Notes: a model not told the origin generated them from the letters alone. 64,000 nt of DNA from Pseudomonas cuatrocienegasensis (GCF_900110925.1 NZ_FOFP01000004.1:231250-295249), one strand, 5' to 3'. Shown: positions 51,952 through 62,672, counted from the first letter of the stretch. Made by a program: numbers and translations.

Positions 51952-52788
51952 TTACTGCAGCATATTCATGGCCGCTTCCATGGCGCTGGACAGGTCTTCA
52001 TCGGCCTGCATGTCCACGTTCGGGTCCAGGCCCAGTTTGCTGAACGCCGGGATGCTCGACCAGTCCAGCTGGGTATAGGGGTGTTCGCTGCCGAGGAAGC
52101 TCTGCAGTGTGGCGACCTGGACGATATCCACGTAGTCGACCTTGGCGCTGTCGCGCTGGAAGTCGAGGTACTGGCTCGGCACTATGGCGATCAGTTCGGG
52201 GAATTCCCAGGCGCGCAGAATTCGATCGCCGATGATCGGGTGAATCTGCTCGATCACGTGGTTGAGGCTGATCGAGTCGGCCAGTAACTCGTTGTGCTCT
52301 TCGGCGTAAGTCAGGATCGGCAACACGCCAATCTGGTGCACCAGGCCGGCGAGGGTGGCCTGGTCGGGCATCAGGCGGGTGTAGTGCTTGCACAGGACGT
52401 GGCAGATGCCAGCGATTTCCGTGCTCTTGTTCCACACTTCACGCATCTTGCGATCCACTACATCGCTGGTGGCCTGGAACATCTGCTCCATGGCCAGGCC
52501 AGTGGCCAGGTTGCAGGTGTAGTTGATGCCCAGACGGGCAACGGCCATCTGCAAATCGGTGATTTCCTTGTTGGTGCGCAGCAGTGGGCTGTTGACCACC
52601 TTGATGATGCGCGCGGTCAGGGCGGCGTCGTTGCCGATCACTTTGCTGATCTGGGGAATGCCGATATCCGGGTCTTCCGCCGCTTCGCGGACCCGCAACG
52701 CCACTTCGGGCAGCGTTGGCAGCACCAGGTCATCGTTTTCGATAGCCTGGATCAGTTCCTGTTGGACTTTTTCGGCAAGCTTGCTCAT
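51952..52788 (-). CDS. HDOD-domain signalling protein
   Basis: 278 residues. The HDOD pattern is clear: ENDDLVLPTLPEVALRVREAAEDPDIGIPQISKVIGNDAALTARIIKVVNSPLLR, then AGLVHQIGVLPILTYAEEHNEL. HDOD proteins are degenerate HD relatives without the catalytic HD pair and act in regulation. No partner domain. Specific role unknown. Confidence 0.9.
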   Translation of the reverse strand: MSKLAEKVQQELIQAIENDDLVLPTLPEVALRVREAAEDPDIGIPQISKVIGNDAALTARIIKVVNSPLLRTNKEITDLQMAVARLGINYTCNLATGLAMEQMFQATSDVVDRKMREVWNKSTEIAGICHVLCKHYTRLMPDQATLAGLVHQIGVLPILTYAEEHNELLADSISLNHVIEQIHPIIGDRILRAWEFPELIAIVPSQYLDFQRDSAKVDYVDIVQVATLQSFLGSEHPYTQLDWSSIPAFSKLGLDPNVDMQADEDLSSAMEAAMNMLQ

Positions 52789-52824
52789 TGGGCTTCTCTG
52801 CTGAGGTGCGTGCGTTGAGTGTAG

Positions 52825-53766
52825 TCAGCGCTGAATTTCACGGTTGGAGTCGAGGGTGTAGGGCAGGTCAAGCAGGCTCAGGCTCGGACCGTCGAGCGTG
52901 CTCAGGTGCAAGCGGCCGTCATTGACGGCATCTTCCTGGAGGACGGCCAGCAGTTCGACCGTGTTTCCAGCTTGGGCTGCCAGCACCACTTCGCCGACCG
53001 CGCTGCCATGTACCGGCGAGTATAGGGGCGTGCCGGGCGTCGGGCATATCTCGGCCGCCAGGTGCAGGCGGTAGAGGCGGCGCTTGAGTTTGCCCAGGTA
53101 CTGCATGCGCGCGACGATTTCCTGGCCGGTGTAGCAGCCTTTCTTGAAGCTGACCCCATCCAATGCCTGCAAATTGAGCATTTGCGGGATGAACAGCTCG
53201 CGGGTCGGCTCGAATACTTGACCGACCCCGGCGCGAACCTGGGCCAGTAGCCAATCGTTGAGCGGGTCTTGCTTGAGCAGGCTGGCCAGTTGCGTTTGCA
53301 CGGCTGCACCGCGTTCGGCAGCTACCCAAAGCTCGCAGCGACCATCGTCCAGGCGTATGGCGCGTATGCCGTCGGCCAGCACCACGCTCCCCGTCGCCTG
53401 GGGCAATGGCAGACCCAGGGTTGCCAGCGCTTCATCGGCCTGGTTCAGGCCAAAGCGCACATAGTCGGCACTGGCGTCGGTCAAGGTGGACTTGGAGAAC
53501 ACCGCGTATTTCTTCAGGTCTGCCAACTGGCTGGCCACAAGCCCGGCATCCATGGCCAGCAGGTAGCCATCCTCTATCGCGACGATACGAAAGCTCGACT
53601 GCATGCGGCCCTTGGGCGTGCAGCGGGCGCCCAGGCTGCTGTAGCTGGCGCTCAAGTAATTGAGGTTGCAGGTCACCTGACCCTGGAGGAATTTGCTCGC
53701 ATCGACGCCGCGGACGGCAAGGATGCCCTCGTGGCTGAGGGGGCAGAAAAAGGCGCTATCGACCAT
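52825..53766 (-). CDS. ygfZ: Folate-binding protein YgfZ
   Basis: 313 residues of the GcvT/YgfZ fold, with the diagnostic motif KKGCYTGQEIVARMQYLGKLKRRLY (KGCYxGQE). Tetrahydrofolate-dependent factor that supports maturation of some Fe-S proteins. Divergent from sdhE, its usual Pseudomonas/enterobacterial neighbour. Confidence 0.93.
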   Translation of the reverse strand: MVDSAFFCPLSHEGILAVRGVDASKFLQGQVTCNLNYLSASYSSLGARCTPKGRMQSSFRIVAIEDGYLLAMDAGLVASQLADLKKYAVFSKSTLTDASADYVRFGLNQADEALATLGLPLPQATGSVVLADGIRAIRLDDGRCELWVAAERGAAVQTQLASLLKQDPLNDWLLAQVRAGVGQVFEPTRELFIPQMLNLQALDGVSFKKGCYTGQEIVARMQYLGKLKRRLYRLHLAAEICPTPGTPLYSPVHGSAVGEVVLAAQAGNTVELLAVLQEDAVNDGRLHLSTLDGPSLSLLDLPYTLDSNREIQR

Positions 53767-53910
53767 GGCAGTGCGGTTTACCGGAGGAAAGTCAGGCGCC
53801 CATCATAGAGCCCGGCTCCCTGCTTGTCAGCGCCGCTGTGTTCGCGCAGGCAGAAGTCAACAGGGACGCTGTTCGCCGCTATACTGGCGGCCCTTTCGCA
53901 GGAGCCGGTC

Positions 53911-54174
53911 ATGGTCGATAACGTCGAAACAACAGAACTCAATCGCCTTTTCTGGCACAGCCGTCGCGGCATGCTGGAACTGGACGTGCTTTTGGTGCCC
54001 TTCGTCCGTGAGGTCTACCCGACCCTGGATGCCGAGGACCGTGAACGCTACCGCAAGCTGCTCGAGTGTGAAGACCAGGACATGTTCGGCTGGTTCATGC
54101 AGCGCGATGAGCCTGAGGATGCCGATCTAAAACGCATGGTTCGCATGATTTTGGACCGTGTCCAGCCCAAGTAA
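53911..54174 (+). CDS. sdhE: FAD assembly factor SdhE
   Basis: 87 residues from ATG 53911 with AGGAGC upstream. Contains the family motif [17 protein letters not shown] (RGxxE) and [18 protein letters not shown]. Promotes covalent flavinylation of SdhA. Overlaps ygfX by 17 bp, indicating coupling; the NadB flavoprotein is encoded next door. Confidence 0.94.
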   Translation: MVDNVETTELNRLFWHSRRGMLELDVLLVPFVREVYPTLDAEDRERYRKLLECEDQDMFGWFMQRDEPEDADLKRMVRMILDRVQPK

Positions 54175-54610
54175 GCCGTTCGAGTGTCGCTGGCGGCCGT
54201 CAGTCATTCTCTTGGTGCTTTACCTGACTGCCCTGGGGTTGGCGTTGCTGAGTGTGGCGCTCATCGATATTGCGCCAGGCTGGCGTCTTATGGCGTGGGC
54301 GGCGTGCTTCGCTCATGCGCTTTGGGTGCTGCCGCGCTACGTGCTGCTCAGCCATCACCAGGCCTTTCTCGGTCTGCGTCGCAATGAGGCGGGCTGGGCG
54401 CTCTGGCGTCAGGGAGAGGGTTGGCTAGCGGTGCAACTGCGTCCCGACAGCCTGGCACTGCCCTGGGTTGTGGTGCTGCGCTTTCGTATTCCCGGTGAGC
54501 GCTTTAGTCGTGGCCTGTGCATCGCACGCGATGCCTTGCCGGCCGAGCAGCACCGGCGCTTGCGCGTGCAGCTGAAGTTCAGTCGCCGAAGGTGGGCGGC
54601 AGCAGAATAG
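54158..54610 (+). CDS. ygfX: YgfX family membrane protein
   Basis: 150 residues with two N-terminal membrane helices ([38 protein letters not shown]) and a soluble tail ([45 protein letters not shown]), the usual YgfX/CptA layout. Operon partner of sdhE. Its last 32 bp overlap the 3' end of nadB on the opposite strand. Confidence 0.85.
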   Translation: MSSPSKPFECRWRPSVILLVLYLTALGLALLSVALIDIAPGWRLMAWAACFAHALWVLPRYVLLSHHQAFLGLRRNEAGWALWRQGEGWLAVQLRPDSLALPWVVVLRFRIPGERFSRGLCIARDALPAEQHRRLRVQLKFSRRRWAAAE

Positions 54611-56195
54611 TGTCGAGCGCCTCGGGCAGCATGTCCGGATAATCCAGGGTGTAATGCAGGCCGCGGCTTTCGCGGCGCAGCATGGCTGAGCGAATCATCA
54701 GCTCGGCAACCTGGGCCAGGTTGCGCAGCTCGATCAGGTCACGGCTGACACGGTAGTTGCTGTAGAACTCATCGATTTCGTCCAGCAGCAGGCGCACGCG
54801 GTGTTCGGCGCGCTGCAGGCGCTTGTTGGTGCGCACGATGCCCACGTAGTCCCACATGAAGCGCCGTAACTCATCCCAATTGTGCGCGATGATCACATCC
54901 TCGTCGGAGTCGGTCACCTGGCTGGCGTCCCAGACGGGCAGGTCAGTCGGCACCTGGATCTGCTCTAATTGCGCGACGATGTCGGCAGCCGCCGAGCGGG
55001 CGTAGACGAAGCATTCAAGCAGGGAATTGCTGGCCATACGGTTGGCGCCATGCAGGCCGGTGAAACTGGTCTCGCCGATCGCATAGAGGCCCGGCACATC
55101 GGTGTGACCGTTCTGATCGACGACCACGCCGCCGCAGGTGTAGTGCGCAGCTGGCACCACGGGTATGGGTTGGCGGGTGATGTCGATGCCGAAGTCGAGG
55201 CAGCGTTCATAAACCGTGGGGAAGTGGCCTTTGACGAAGTCGGCCGGCTTGTGGCTGATGTCCAGGTAGACGCAGTCGATCCCCAGGCGTTTCATCTCGT
55301 GGTCGATGGCACGGGCGACGATATCGCGCGGTGCCAGCTCTGCACGGCTGTCGAAGCGCGGCATAAAGCGCTCGCCGTTGGGTAGCTTGAGTAGGGCGCC
55401 TTCGCCGCGCAGGGCTTCGGTCACCAGGAAGCTTTTGGCCTGCGGGTGATACAGGCATGTTGGGTGGAACTGGTTGAACTCCAGGTTGCCCACCCGGCAT
55501 CCGGCGCGCCAGGCCATGGCGATGCCGTCACCGCAGGCACCGTCGGGGTTGCTGGTGTACAGGTACACTTTGGCGGCGCCCCCGGTGGCGAGAATCACGA
55601 AGCGCGCGGCGTAGGTGTCGACCTCGCCGCTGTTGCGGTTCAAGACGTACGCGCCCAGACAGCGCTGGCCGTCGAGGCCCAGCTTGCGCTCGGTGATCAG
55701 GTCGACTGCAACGCACTGCTCAAGCAGTTCGATGTTGCTGCGCTGTTGCGCCTGTTCGAGCAGTGTGCGAAAAATCGCGGCCCCGGTGGCGTCCGCTGCA
55801 TGAATGATGCGGCGGTGGCTATGACCGCCTTCGCGGGTCAGGTGAAACTCGAAGCCGCCATCTTCCCGGCTGGTCTGGTCGTCACGGGTGAAAGGCACGC
55901 CCTGATCGATCAGCCACTGGATCGCTTCGCGGCTGTGCTCAACAGTAAAACGCACGGCATCTTCACGGCACAGACCGCCCCCTGCATTAAGGGTGTCTTC
56001 GACGTGGGATTCAATCGTGTCGGTGTCGTCCAGCACCGCCGCCACGCCGCCCTGGGCCCAGTAGGTCGAGCCGTTGGCCAGGGTGCCCTTGCTCAGTACG
56101 GCGATACGCAGGTGCGTGGGCAGGGTGAGCGCCAGGGTCAGGCCGGCAGCACCGCTGCCGATCACCAGGACATCGTATTGAAACTGTTGGCTCAT
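54579..56195 (-). CDS. nadB: L-aspartate oxidase
   Basis: 538 residues from ATG 56195. FAD-binding [13 protein letters not shown] at the N-terminus, [13 protein letters not shown] [47 protein letters not shown] and the [21 protein letters not shown] motif. First enzyme of de novo NAD synthesis, making iminoaspartate. Divergent from algU, as in P. aeruginosa. Confidence 0.96.
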   Translation of the reverse strand: MSQQFQYDVLVIGSGAAGLTLALTLPTHLRIAVLSKGTLANGSTYWAQGGVAAVLDDTDTIESHVEDTLNAGGGLCREDAVRFTVEHSREAIQWLIDQGVPFTRDDQTSREDGGFEFHLTREGGHSHRRIIHAADATGAAIFRTLLEQAQQRSNIELLEQCVAVDLITERKLGLDGQRCLGAYVLNRNSGEVDTYAARFVILATGGAAKVYLYTSNPDGACGDGIAMAWRAGCRVGNLEFNQFHPTCLYHPQAKSFLVTEALRGEGALLKLPNGERFMPRFDSRAELAPRDIVARAIDHEMKRLGIDCVYLDISHKPADFVKGHFPTVYERCLDFGIDITRQPIPVVPAAHYTCGGVVVDQNGHTDVPGLYAIGETSFTGLHGANRMASNSLLECFVYARSAAADIVAQLEQIQVPTDLPVWDASQVTDSDEDVIIAHNWDELRRFMWDYVGIVRTNKRLQRAEHRVRLLLDEIDEFYSNYRVSRDLIELRNLAQVAELMIRSAMLRRESRGLHYTLDYPDMLPEALDTILLPPTFGD

Positions 56196-56483
56196 TTCCG
56201 GATTCCGCTTAAATGCGGCCACTAGTATATAGAGGGGCCGAGCGGCACAATAGCGTGCTTATGACCTGCTTGGATCATCCGGAACTTTCTTAGTCTGCCG
56301 GGTTCCATAGAAGGTTGCCCAAGATAGGGACGAGGCTCGCATGCCGTCCGCTTTGTCGGTTTTCCGGCAGGGGCAGGCAAGCGGGCAATCTAATGACGAT
56401 AGGCGCAGCAGGCGATATGCGATTGCTGCGTCATTTCCGTGCGAAGCGAAAAGACGCTTTGTGGGAAGTTTGCTTGGAGGGTA

Positions 56484-56510
56484 GAACTTTTGCGCAACGC
56501 CCGAGTCTAT
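56484..56510 (+). promoter_or_regulatory. AlgU-type autoregulated promoter of algU
   Basis: GAACTT (56484-56489), 16-bp spacer and TCTAT (56506-56510), the consensus of sigma-22/RpoE promoters. About 60 bp before the algU ATG, matching autoregulation in other pseudomonads. Confidence 0.78.
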
Positions 56511-56569
56511 GTTGGCAAGCCGATTCACTGGCTGGCGCAATGCTCCTCCAGGCTCTACGAGGAGTGTCC

Positions 56570-57151
56570 ATGCTAACCCAGGAAGAAGATCAGCAGCTGG
56601 TCGAGCGCGTACAGCGTGGTGACAAGCGAGCATTCGATCTATTGGTACTGAAGTATCAACACAAGATTCTCGGGTTGATCGTGCGTTTTGTGCACGACAC
56701 TCACGAGGCTCAGGATGTCGCTCAGGAGGCCTTTGTGAAGGCTTACCGAGCGCTCGGGAATTTTCGCGGTGATAGTGCGTTCTATACGTGGCTATACCGA
56801 ATCGCCATCAACACGGCAAAGAATTATCTGGTGTCGCGAGGTCGGCGGCCGCCAGACAACGATGTAAGCGCTGAGGATGCAGAATTCTACGATGGCGATC
56901 ATGCCCTCAAGGATATCGAGTCACCAGAGCGAGCGTTGTTGCGGGATGAGATCGAGGCCACCGTGCATCGCTGCATCCAGCAACTGCCAGAAGATTTACG
57001 AACGGCGCTAACGTTACGTGAATTTGATGGTCTGAGTTATGAGGACATTGCGAGCGTCATGCAGTGCCCCGTTGGTACCGTGCGTTCCCGGATCTTTCGG
57101 GCTCGTGAGGCCATTGATAAATCCCTGCAGCCCTTGTTGCAGGATGCCTAG
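56570..57151 (+). CDS. algU: Extracytoplasmic sigma factor AlgU (RpoE)
   Basis: 193 residues from ATG 56570 (GAGGAG upstream). Sigma-70 region 2 (LVLKYQHKILGLIVRF, DVAQEAFVKAYRAL, YTWLYRIAINTAKN) and region 4 (LRTALTLREFDGLSYEDIASVMQCPVGTVRSRIFRAREAI). Controls envelope stress and alginate genes. First gene of algU-mucABCD; length equals the P. aeruginosa protein. Confidence 0.97.
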   Translation: MLTQEEDQQLVERVQRGDKRAFDLLVLKYQHKILGLIVRFVHDTHEAQDVAQEAFVKAYRALGNFRGDSAFYTWLYRIAINTAKNYLVSRGRRPPDNDVSAEDAEFYDGDHALKDIESPERALLRDEIEATVHRCIQQLPEDLRTALTLREFDGLSYEDIASVMQCPVGTVRSRIFRAREAIDKSLQPLLQDA

Positions 57152-57186
57152 CTAAGACAGCGGCGACAGCCAAGAGAGGAACCGCC

Positions 57187-57768
57187 ATGAGTCGTGAAGC
57201 CCTGCAGGAATCGCTGTCCGCGGTGATGGATAACGAAGCGGATGAACTTGAACTACGACGTGTGCTCGGTGCGAGCGATGCGACTGAGATGCGTGCCACC
57301 TGGGCGCGTTATCAGGTAGCACGTGCAGCGATGCACAAAGAGTTGCTTGAGCCGCGTCTGGACATCGCTGCGGCCGTTTCTGCCGCATTGGCCGATGAAG
57401 CGACTCCGGTTGCCGACAAGGTCGTACGTGGCCCATGGAAGATGGTTGGACGTTTTGCCGTTGCTGCTTCGGTCACGGTAGCGGTTCTCGCCGGTGTGCG
57501 CCTCTACAACCAGGACGAAGTGACAGGTGCGCAGATGGCGCAGCAGTCGCCTCAGCCTTCATTGGTAACCCCGCAGTTGCAGGGCCCGGCTATGCTGGCT
57601 GGCTTCAATGCTTCCGGCGAGCAGGAAACTGCACCGCAAAAGGCTGAGCCGACCTGGCACGAGCAGCGTCTGCCAGACTACCTGCGTCAGCATGCTCAGC
57701 AAGCGACCATGAACACTGAAGGGGCGCTGCCGTATGCTCGCTCTGCAAGTATGGAAGAAGATCGTTAA
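57187..57768 (+). CDS. mucA: Anti-sigma factor MucA
   Basis: 193 residues. N-terminal cytoplasmic AlgU-binding domain (LQESLSAVMDNEADELELRRVL), one membrane helix (VGRFAVAASVTVAVLAGVRLY, about 84-104) and a periplasmic tail that ends without the truncation seen in mucoid mutants. Full-length, so alginate is presumably not constitutive here. Confidence 0.95.
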   Translation: MSREALQESLSAVMDNEADELELRRVLGASDATEMRATWARYQVARAAMHKELLEPRLDIAAAVSAALADEATPVADKVVRGPWKMVGRFAVAASVTVAVLAGVRLYNQDEVTGAQMAQQSPQPSLVTPQLQGPAMLAGFNASGEQETAPQKAEPTWHEQRLPDYLRQHAQQATMNTEGALPYARSASMEEDR

Positions 57769-57801
57769 GTCTTTGCGTTCATGTTAAGGAGCAGGAGGCG
57801 C

Positions 57802-58758
57802 ATGCGTTTTATTCCCTTGGCCTCCGTCGTACTCGGCAGCTGGCTGGCGCTGCCGGTCGCGGCTGCCGATGCGCAGCCATGGCTGCAGCGTCTTGCTGCA
57901 GCGGAGCAGTCGCAAAGCTTTCAAGGCCATTTCGTTTACGAGCGTAATGGCAGTTTCTCCACCCACCGTATCTGGCATCAGGTTGGCGCTGATGGCGTCG
58001 TCCGTGAGCGTCTATTGCAGCTTGACGGTCCAGTGCAGGAAGTTGTTCGCGTTGGTGGTCAGGTGCAGTGCTCCAGCAGTGCGTTTGCCGATCAAGCCGC
58101 CGATACCCAGATTTGGCCGGTGCGGCCTCTGAATATTGCGCAAGTTGGCGAGTCCTATGATGTGCGTGTGGTTGGCGCTTCGCGTGTAGCCGGGCGTGAA
58201 GCTGTGGTCCTGGGTTTGATCCCGCGTGATCAGCATCGCTATGCGGTGGAAATGCACCTCGACGAGGCGACTGCGCTGCCGCTCAAATCGCTGTTGCTCA
58301 ATGCCGAGGGGCAGTTGCTGGAGCGCCTTCAGTTTTCCGATCTGCAATTGGTTGAGAGCGCCGAAGCTGATTTGCATGCCAGTGGCGAATGCAAACCCAT
58401 GCAGGTCGTGGAGGCCAGGTCGTCTGTGGCTGACGCCTGGCGAGCAGACTGGTTGCCGGCAGGTTTCGTGCTAAAGGCTGTCACCGTTCGGCCCAGCTCC
58501 ATCTCTGCTGAGTCGGTCGCCAGCCTGGTGTATGGCGATGGATTGGCCAGCTTTTCCGTATTCCTCGAGCCTTTGGGCGGCGCTGCTGTTGAAGAGGCGC
58601 GCAGCCAGTTGGGCCCTACCGTAGCCGTTTCGCGGCGGTTGTCCACGGTCGAAGGGGATGTGATGGTCACGGTCGTGGGCGAGGTTCCTCTAGGCACTGC
58701 CGAGCGTGTAGCCCTTTCTATCCGCAGTACAGTGGGTGAGGCGAGCGCAGTTCAATGA
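57802..58758 (+). CDS. mucB: Anti-sigma regulator MucB (RseB)
   Basis: 318 residues from ATG 57802 (GGAGG upstream; an earlier ATG at 57781 lacks this). Signal peptide MRFIPLASVVLGSWLALPVAAADA. Periplasmic lipid-binding-like domain (QSFQGHFVYERNGSFSTHRIWH) and a C-terminal MucB/RseB domain. Protects MucA from cleavage. Overlaps mucC by 4 bp. Confidence 0.94.
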   Translation: MRFIPLASVVLGSWLALPVAAADAQPWLQRLAAAEQSQSFQGHFVYERNGSFSTHRIWHQVGADGVVRERLLQLDGPVQEVVRVGGQVQCSSSAFADQAADTQIWPVRPLNIAQVGESYDVRVVGASRVAGREAVVLGLIPRDQHRYAVEMHLDEATALPLKSLLLNAEGQLLERLQFSDLQLVESAEADLHASGECKPMQVVEARSSVADAWRADWLPAGFVLKAVTVRPSSISAESVASLVYGDGLASFSVFLEPLGGAAVEEARSQLGPTVAVSRRLSTVEGDVMVTVVGEVPLGTAERVALSIRSTVGEASAVQ

Positions 58759-59210
58759 TCGAAGAGTCGGGGCGGGTGGTAGCGGTCGAGCCCGGCGCGG
58801 TCTGGGTTGAAACGCTGCGTAAAAGCACTTGTTCCTCTTGTTCTGCACGTGCCGGTTGTGGTCAGGGGTTGCTCGGCGAATTAGGCCTGGGGCAGCGTCG
58901 CGGCCACATGCGCGCGCTGTCTGATCTTTCTCTTTGCATAGGTGATGCTGTGGTCATCGGGGTTCGTGAAGACCTGTTGGTGCGCGGCTCGCTGTTGGTT
59001 TATCTCATGCCCTTGCTTGGCTTGTTCGCCGGCGCTCTGCTGATGCAGAGTACCGGTGCTGCCGAGCCGTGGGTGATAGTCAGTGGTTTTGCCGGGATGC
59101 TCCTGGCTTGGTACGGTGTACGCAGGCGCAGTGCTCTCACGGCGCATGATCCGGCCTTGCAGCCGGTTGTGGTGCGCAGGGTGCAGGCGGCTGCAATCGC
59201 TGCAGTTTGA
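58755..59210 (+). CDS. mucC: MucC (RseC/SoxR-reducing family)
   Basis: 151 residues with the RseC cysteine motif (STCSSCSARAGCGQGLL, about 23-36) and two membrane helices (LLVYLMPLLGLFAGALLMQ; WVIVSGFAGMLLAWYGV). Inner-membrane modulator of the AlgU pathway. The ATG overlaps the mucB stop. Confidence 0.92.
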   Translation: MIEESGRVVAVEPGAVWVETLRKSTCSSCSARAGCGQGLLGELGLGQRRGHMRALSDLSLCIGDAVVIGVREDLLVRGSLLVYLMPLLGLFAGALLMQSTGAAEPWVIVSGFAGMLLAWYGVRRRSALTAHDPALQPVVVRRVQAAAIAAV

Positions 59211-59239
59211 GTCTTTGCCTTATCTGGATGGGGAGTCGT

Positions 59240-60673
59240 ATGTCTTTGCCTAGCCTGAAATTATCGTTAACCGCCTTGTTGGGCGTCTTGATGCTGGGGC
59301 AGGCCGCTATTGCCAGCGCCGAGCTTCCGGACTTCACTGATCTGGTCGAGCAGGCCTCGCCTGCCGTGGTCAATATCAGCACGCGCCAGCATCTGCCCGA
59401 GCGTGCCGTGGCTGGCAGTGGTCAGCCGAATATGCCGGATCTCGAAGGTTTGCCGCCGATGTTTCGCGAGTTTTTCGAGCGCAGCATTCCGCAGGCTCCT
59501 CGAGCGCCAGGCGGGCGTCAGCGTGAAGCGCAGTCGCTGGGGTCGGGTTTCATCATTTCCGCAGACGGCTATGTGCTGACTAACAACCACGTTGTGGCCG
59601 ATGCCGATGAAATCATCGTGCGCCTGTCCGATCGCAGCGAGTTGGAAGCCAAGCTGATTGGCGCCGATCCGCGCAGCGATGTGGCATTGCTGAAGGTCGA
59701 GGGCGAGAACCTGCCGACCGTCAAGCTGGGCAAGTCCGAAGACCTCAAGGTGGGTGAGTGGGTGTTGGCCATCGGCTCGCCATTCGGTTTTGACCATTCG
59801 GTGACCGCCGGCATCGTCAGCGCCAAGGGGCGCAGCTTGCCGAACGAGAGCTATGTGCCCTTTATCCAGACCGATGTGGCGATCAACCCGGGCAACTCCG
59901 GCGGGCCGCTGTTCAACCTGGCGGGCGAGGTTGTGGGCATAAACTCGCAGATTTTCACGCGTTCCGGTGGCTTTATGGGCCTGTCCTTCGCCATCCCGAT
60001 GAGTGTGGCGATGGATGTTGCTGACCAGCTCAAGGCCACTGGCAAGGTTAGCCGCGGCTGGTTGGGTGTGGTGATTCAGGAAGTGAACAAGGATCTGGCG
60101 GAGTCTTTTGGCCTGGATCGTCCTGCCGGTGCCCTGGTGGCGCAAGTGCTTGACGATGGCCCGGCAGCCAAGGGTGGTCTGCAGGTGGGCGACGTGATCC
60201 TCAGCCTCAATGGTCAGCCGATCGTCATGTCGGCGGACTTGCCACACCTGGTCGGTACGCTCAAGGCGGGCAGCAAGGCCGAACTCGATGTTGTGCGTGA
60301 AGGTGCCCGGCGCAAGCTGTCGTTGACCATTGGTGCTTTGCCGGAAGATGGTGATGAAGTGGCCAGTGCCGGCTCGTCTGGTGCAGAGCGCAGCAGCAAC
60401 CGCTTGGGTGTAAAAGTGGCCGAGCTGACCGCTGAACAGAAGAAGAATCTCGATCTGCGCGGTGGTGTGGTGATTTCCGAAGTGCAGGGCGGTCCGGCGG
60501 CGCTGATTGGCCTGCGTCCTGGCGATGTCGTGACTCACCTGAACAACCAGGCGATTGATTCGGCCAAGACTTTCACCCAGGTGGCAGAGTCGCTGCCGAA
60601 GAATCGTTCGGTCTCGATGCGTGTGCTGCGTCAGGGGCGTGCGAGCTTCATCACGTTCAAGCTGGCTGAGTAA
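59240..60673 (+). CDS. mucD: Periplasmic serine protease MucD (DegP-like)
   Basis: 477 residues from ATG 59240 (GGGAG upstream; a GTG-like earlier start at 59207 would precede the signal peptide). Signal peptide SLTALLGVLMLGQAAIASA. Trypsin-like triad: His in TNNHVVADA, Asp in DPRSDVALLKV, Ser in NPGNSGGPLFN. Two PDZ domains follow (about 265-370 and 385-470). Degrades misfolded envelope proteins and dampens AlgU activation. Confidence 0.95.
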   Translation: MSLPSLKLSLTALLGVLMLGQAAIASAELPDFTDLVEQASPAVVNISTRQHLPERAVAGSGQPNMPDLEGLPPMFREFFERSIPQAPRAPGGRQREAQSLGSGFIISADGYVLTNNHVVADADEIIVRLSDRSELEAKLIGADPRSDVALLKVEGENLPTVKLGKSEDLKVGEWVLAIGSPFGFDHSVTAGIVSAKGRSLPNESYVPFIQTDVAINPGNSGGPLFNLAGEVVGINSQIFTRSGGFMGLSFAIPMSVAMDVADQLKATGKVSRGWLGVVIQEVNKDLAESFGLDRPAGALVAQVLDDGPAAKGGLQVGDVILSLNGQPIVMSADLPHLVGTLKAGSKAELDVVREGARRKLSLTIGALPEDGDEVASAGSSGAERSSNRLGVKVAELTAEQKKNLDLRGGVVISEVQGGPAALIGLRPGDVVTHLNNQAIDSAKTFTQVAESLPKNRSVSMRVLRQGRASFITFKLAE

Positions 60674-60732
60674 GTTTGGCTGGCCAGGCCTGAACACGTA
60701 GCTCAGGCCTATTTGGCAGAGGTTGTTGCACT

Positions 60733-60762
60733 GAAAAGGGGCGATCAAGATCGCCCCTTTTC
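60733..60762. terminator. Terminator after mucD
   Basis: GAAAAGGGGCGATC-AA-GATCGCCCCTTTTC, a perfect 14-bp stem with A and T flanks, usable in both directions. Separates the algU operon from lepA. Confidence 0.92.
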
Positions 60763-60867
60763 ATGTCCGGCTATCCTGCTCAGGCGTGACGGGTGCGCCG
60801 CCGATCAGGTACACTTTGCGGCTATTTTCGGCGGGCAGTCGCCTGCGACTTTTTAGAGTGTTGTCCT

Positions 60868-62667
60868 GTGAGTGACCTGAGTCATATCCGCAATTTCTCC
60901 ATCATTGCCCACATCGATCACGGCAAATCCACCCTGGCTGATCGGTTTATTCAGATGTGTGGCGGCCTGGCCGATCGTGAAATGGAAGCCCAGGTTCTGG
61001 ACTCCATGGATCTTGAGCGTGAGCGCGGGATTACCATCAAGGCTCATAGCGTGACCCTGTATTACAAGGCGCGCGACGGCAAGACCTACCAGTTGAATTT
61101 CATCGATACCCCTGGGCACGTCGACTTCACCTATGAAGTCAGTCGCTCCCTGGCGGCCTGTGAAGGCGCGCTGCTGGTGGTCGATGCGGGTCAGGGCGTC
61201 GAGGCGCAATCGGTCGCCAACTGCTACACCGCCATCGAGCAAGGCCTCGAGGTCATGCCGGTACTCAACAAGATCGACCTGCCCCAGGCCGATCCGGACC
61301 GGGTCAAGGAAGAAATCGAGAAAATCATCGGTATCGATGCTACTGACGCCGTCACCTGCAGTGCCAAGACTGGCCTGGGTGTCGACGAAGTGCTCGAGCG
61401 TCTGGTGCACACCATTCCTGCGCCGACCGGCGATATCGAGGCGCCTTTGCAGGCGTTGATCATCGACTCCTGGTTTGACAACTACCTGGGCGTGGTTTCC
61501 CTGGTCCGTGTGCGTCATGGACGGATCAAGAAGGGTGACAAGGTGCTGGTGAAATCCACCGGCAAGATTCACCTGGTCGACAGCGTCGGCGTGTTCAACC
61601 CGAAGCACAGCGCTACGGTTGATCTTAAAGCGGGCGAAGTGGGCTTTATCATCGCCGGCATCAAGGATATTCACGGTGCGCCAGTGGGTGACACCCTGAC
61701 CCTGAGCTCGACCCCCGATGTTGATGTGCTGCCAGGTTTCAAGCGCATCCAGCCGCAGGTCTATGCCGGTCTGTTCCCGGTGAGTTCCGATGACTTCGAA
61801 GACTTCCGCGAAGCCCTGCAGAAGCTCACGCTGAATGACTCATCCTTGCAGTACACCCCGGAAAGCTCCGATGCCCTGGGCTTTGGTTTCCGCTGTGGCT
61901 TCCTCGGCATGCTGCACATGGAGATCATTCAGGAGCGCCTGGAGCGCGAATACGACCTGGATCTGATCACCACCGCACCGACAGTAATTTTCGAGTTGCT
62001 GCTCAAGACAGGTGAAACGATTTACGTCGATAACCCGTCAAAGCTGCCGGATTTGTCGTCGATTGAAGACATGCGCGAGCCCATCGTACGCGCCAATATC
62101 CTGGTGCCGCAGGAGCATCTGGGTAACGTGATTACCCTGTGCATCGAGAAGCGTGGCGTGCAGCACGACATGCTGTTCCTCGGTTCGCAGGTTCAGGTTA
62201 CCTACGACCTGCCGATGAATGAGGTGGTCCTGGATTTCTTCGACCGCTTGAAGTCGACCAGCCGCGGTTATGCGTCGCTGGACTATCATTTTGATCGTTA
62301 CCAGTCGGCCAACCTGGTCAAGCTGGACGTATTGATCAACAGTGAGAAAGTCGACGCCCTGGCGTTGATCGTGCATCGCGACAACGCGCACTACAAAGGC
62401 CGTGCGTTGACCGAGAAGATGAAAGAGCTGATTCCGCGACAGATGTTCGATGTGGCAATCCAGGCCGCCATTGGCGGGCAGATTGTGGCGCGCACCACTG
62501 TCAAGGCGCTGAGAAAGAACGTACTGGCCAAGTGTTACGGCGGCGATGTAAGCCGTAAGCGCAAACTGCTGGAGAAGCAGAAGGCCGGTAAGAAACGCAT
62601 GAAGCAGGTCGGTAACGTGGAAATTCCACAAGAAGCCTTCCTCGCTGTGCTCAGGTTGGATAGTTAG
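60868..62667 (+). CDS. lepA: Elongation factor 4 (LepA)
   Basis: 599 residues from GTG 60868; the upstream frame is not conserved-looking. GTPase motifs [10 protein letters not shown] (G1), RERGITIK (G2), DTPGHVDFT (G3), NKIDLPQAD (G4) and SAKTG (G5). The LepA C-terminal domain ends [21 protein letters not shown]. Ribosome-binding translation factor. Followed after 5 bp by lepB. Confidence 0.97.
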   Translation: MSDLSHIRNFSIIAHIDHGKSTLADRFIQMCGGLADREMEAQVLDSMDLERERGITIKAHSVTLYYKARDGKTYQLNFIDTPGHVDFTYEVSRSLAACEGALLVVDAGQGVEAQSVANCYTAIEQGLEVMPVLNKIDLPQADPDRVKEEIEKIIGIDATDAVTCSAKTGLGVDEVLERLVHTIPAPTGDIEAPLQALIIDSWFDNYLGVVSLVRVRHGRIKKGDKVLVKSTGKIHLVDSVGVFNPKHSATVDLKAGEVGFIIAGIKDIHGAPVGDTLTLSSTPDVDVLPGFKRIQPQVYAGLFPVSSDDFEDFREALQKLTLNDSSLQYTPESSDALGFGFRCGFLGMLHMEIIQERLEREYDLDLITTAPTVIFELLLKTGETIYVDNPSKLPDLSSIEDMREPIVRANILVPQEHLGNVITLCIEKRGVQHDMLFLGSQVQVTYDLPMNEVVLDFFDRLKSTSRGYASLDYHFDRYQSANLVKLDVLINSEKVDALALIVHRDNAHYKGRALTEKMKELIPRQMFDVAIQAAIGGQIVARTTVKALRKNVLAKCYGGDVSRKRKLLEKQKAGKKRMKQVGNVEIPQEAFLAVLRLDS

Positions 62668-62672
62668 GTCCT

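Noticed and set aside
59267..60748. 493-codon minus-strand frame opposite mucD
   Set aside because: Shadow of mucD, whose catalytic triad and PDZ domains are clear.
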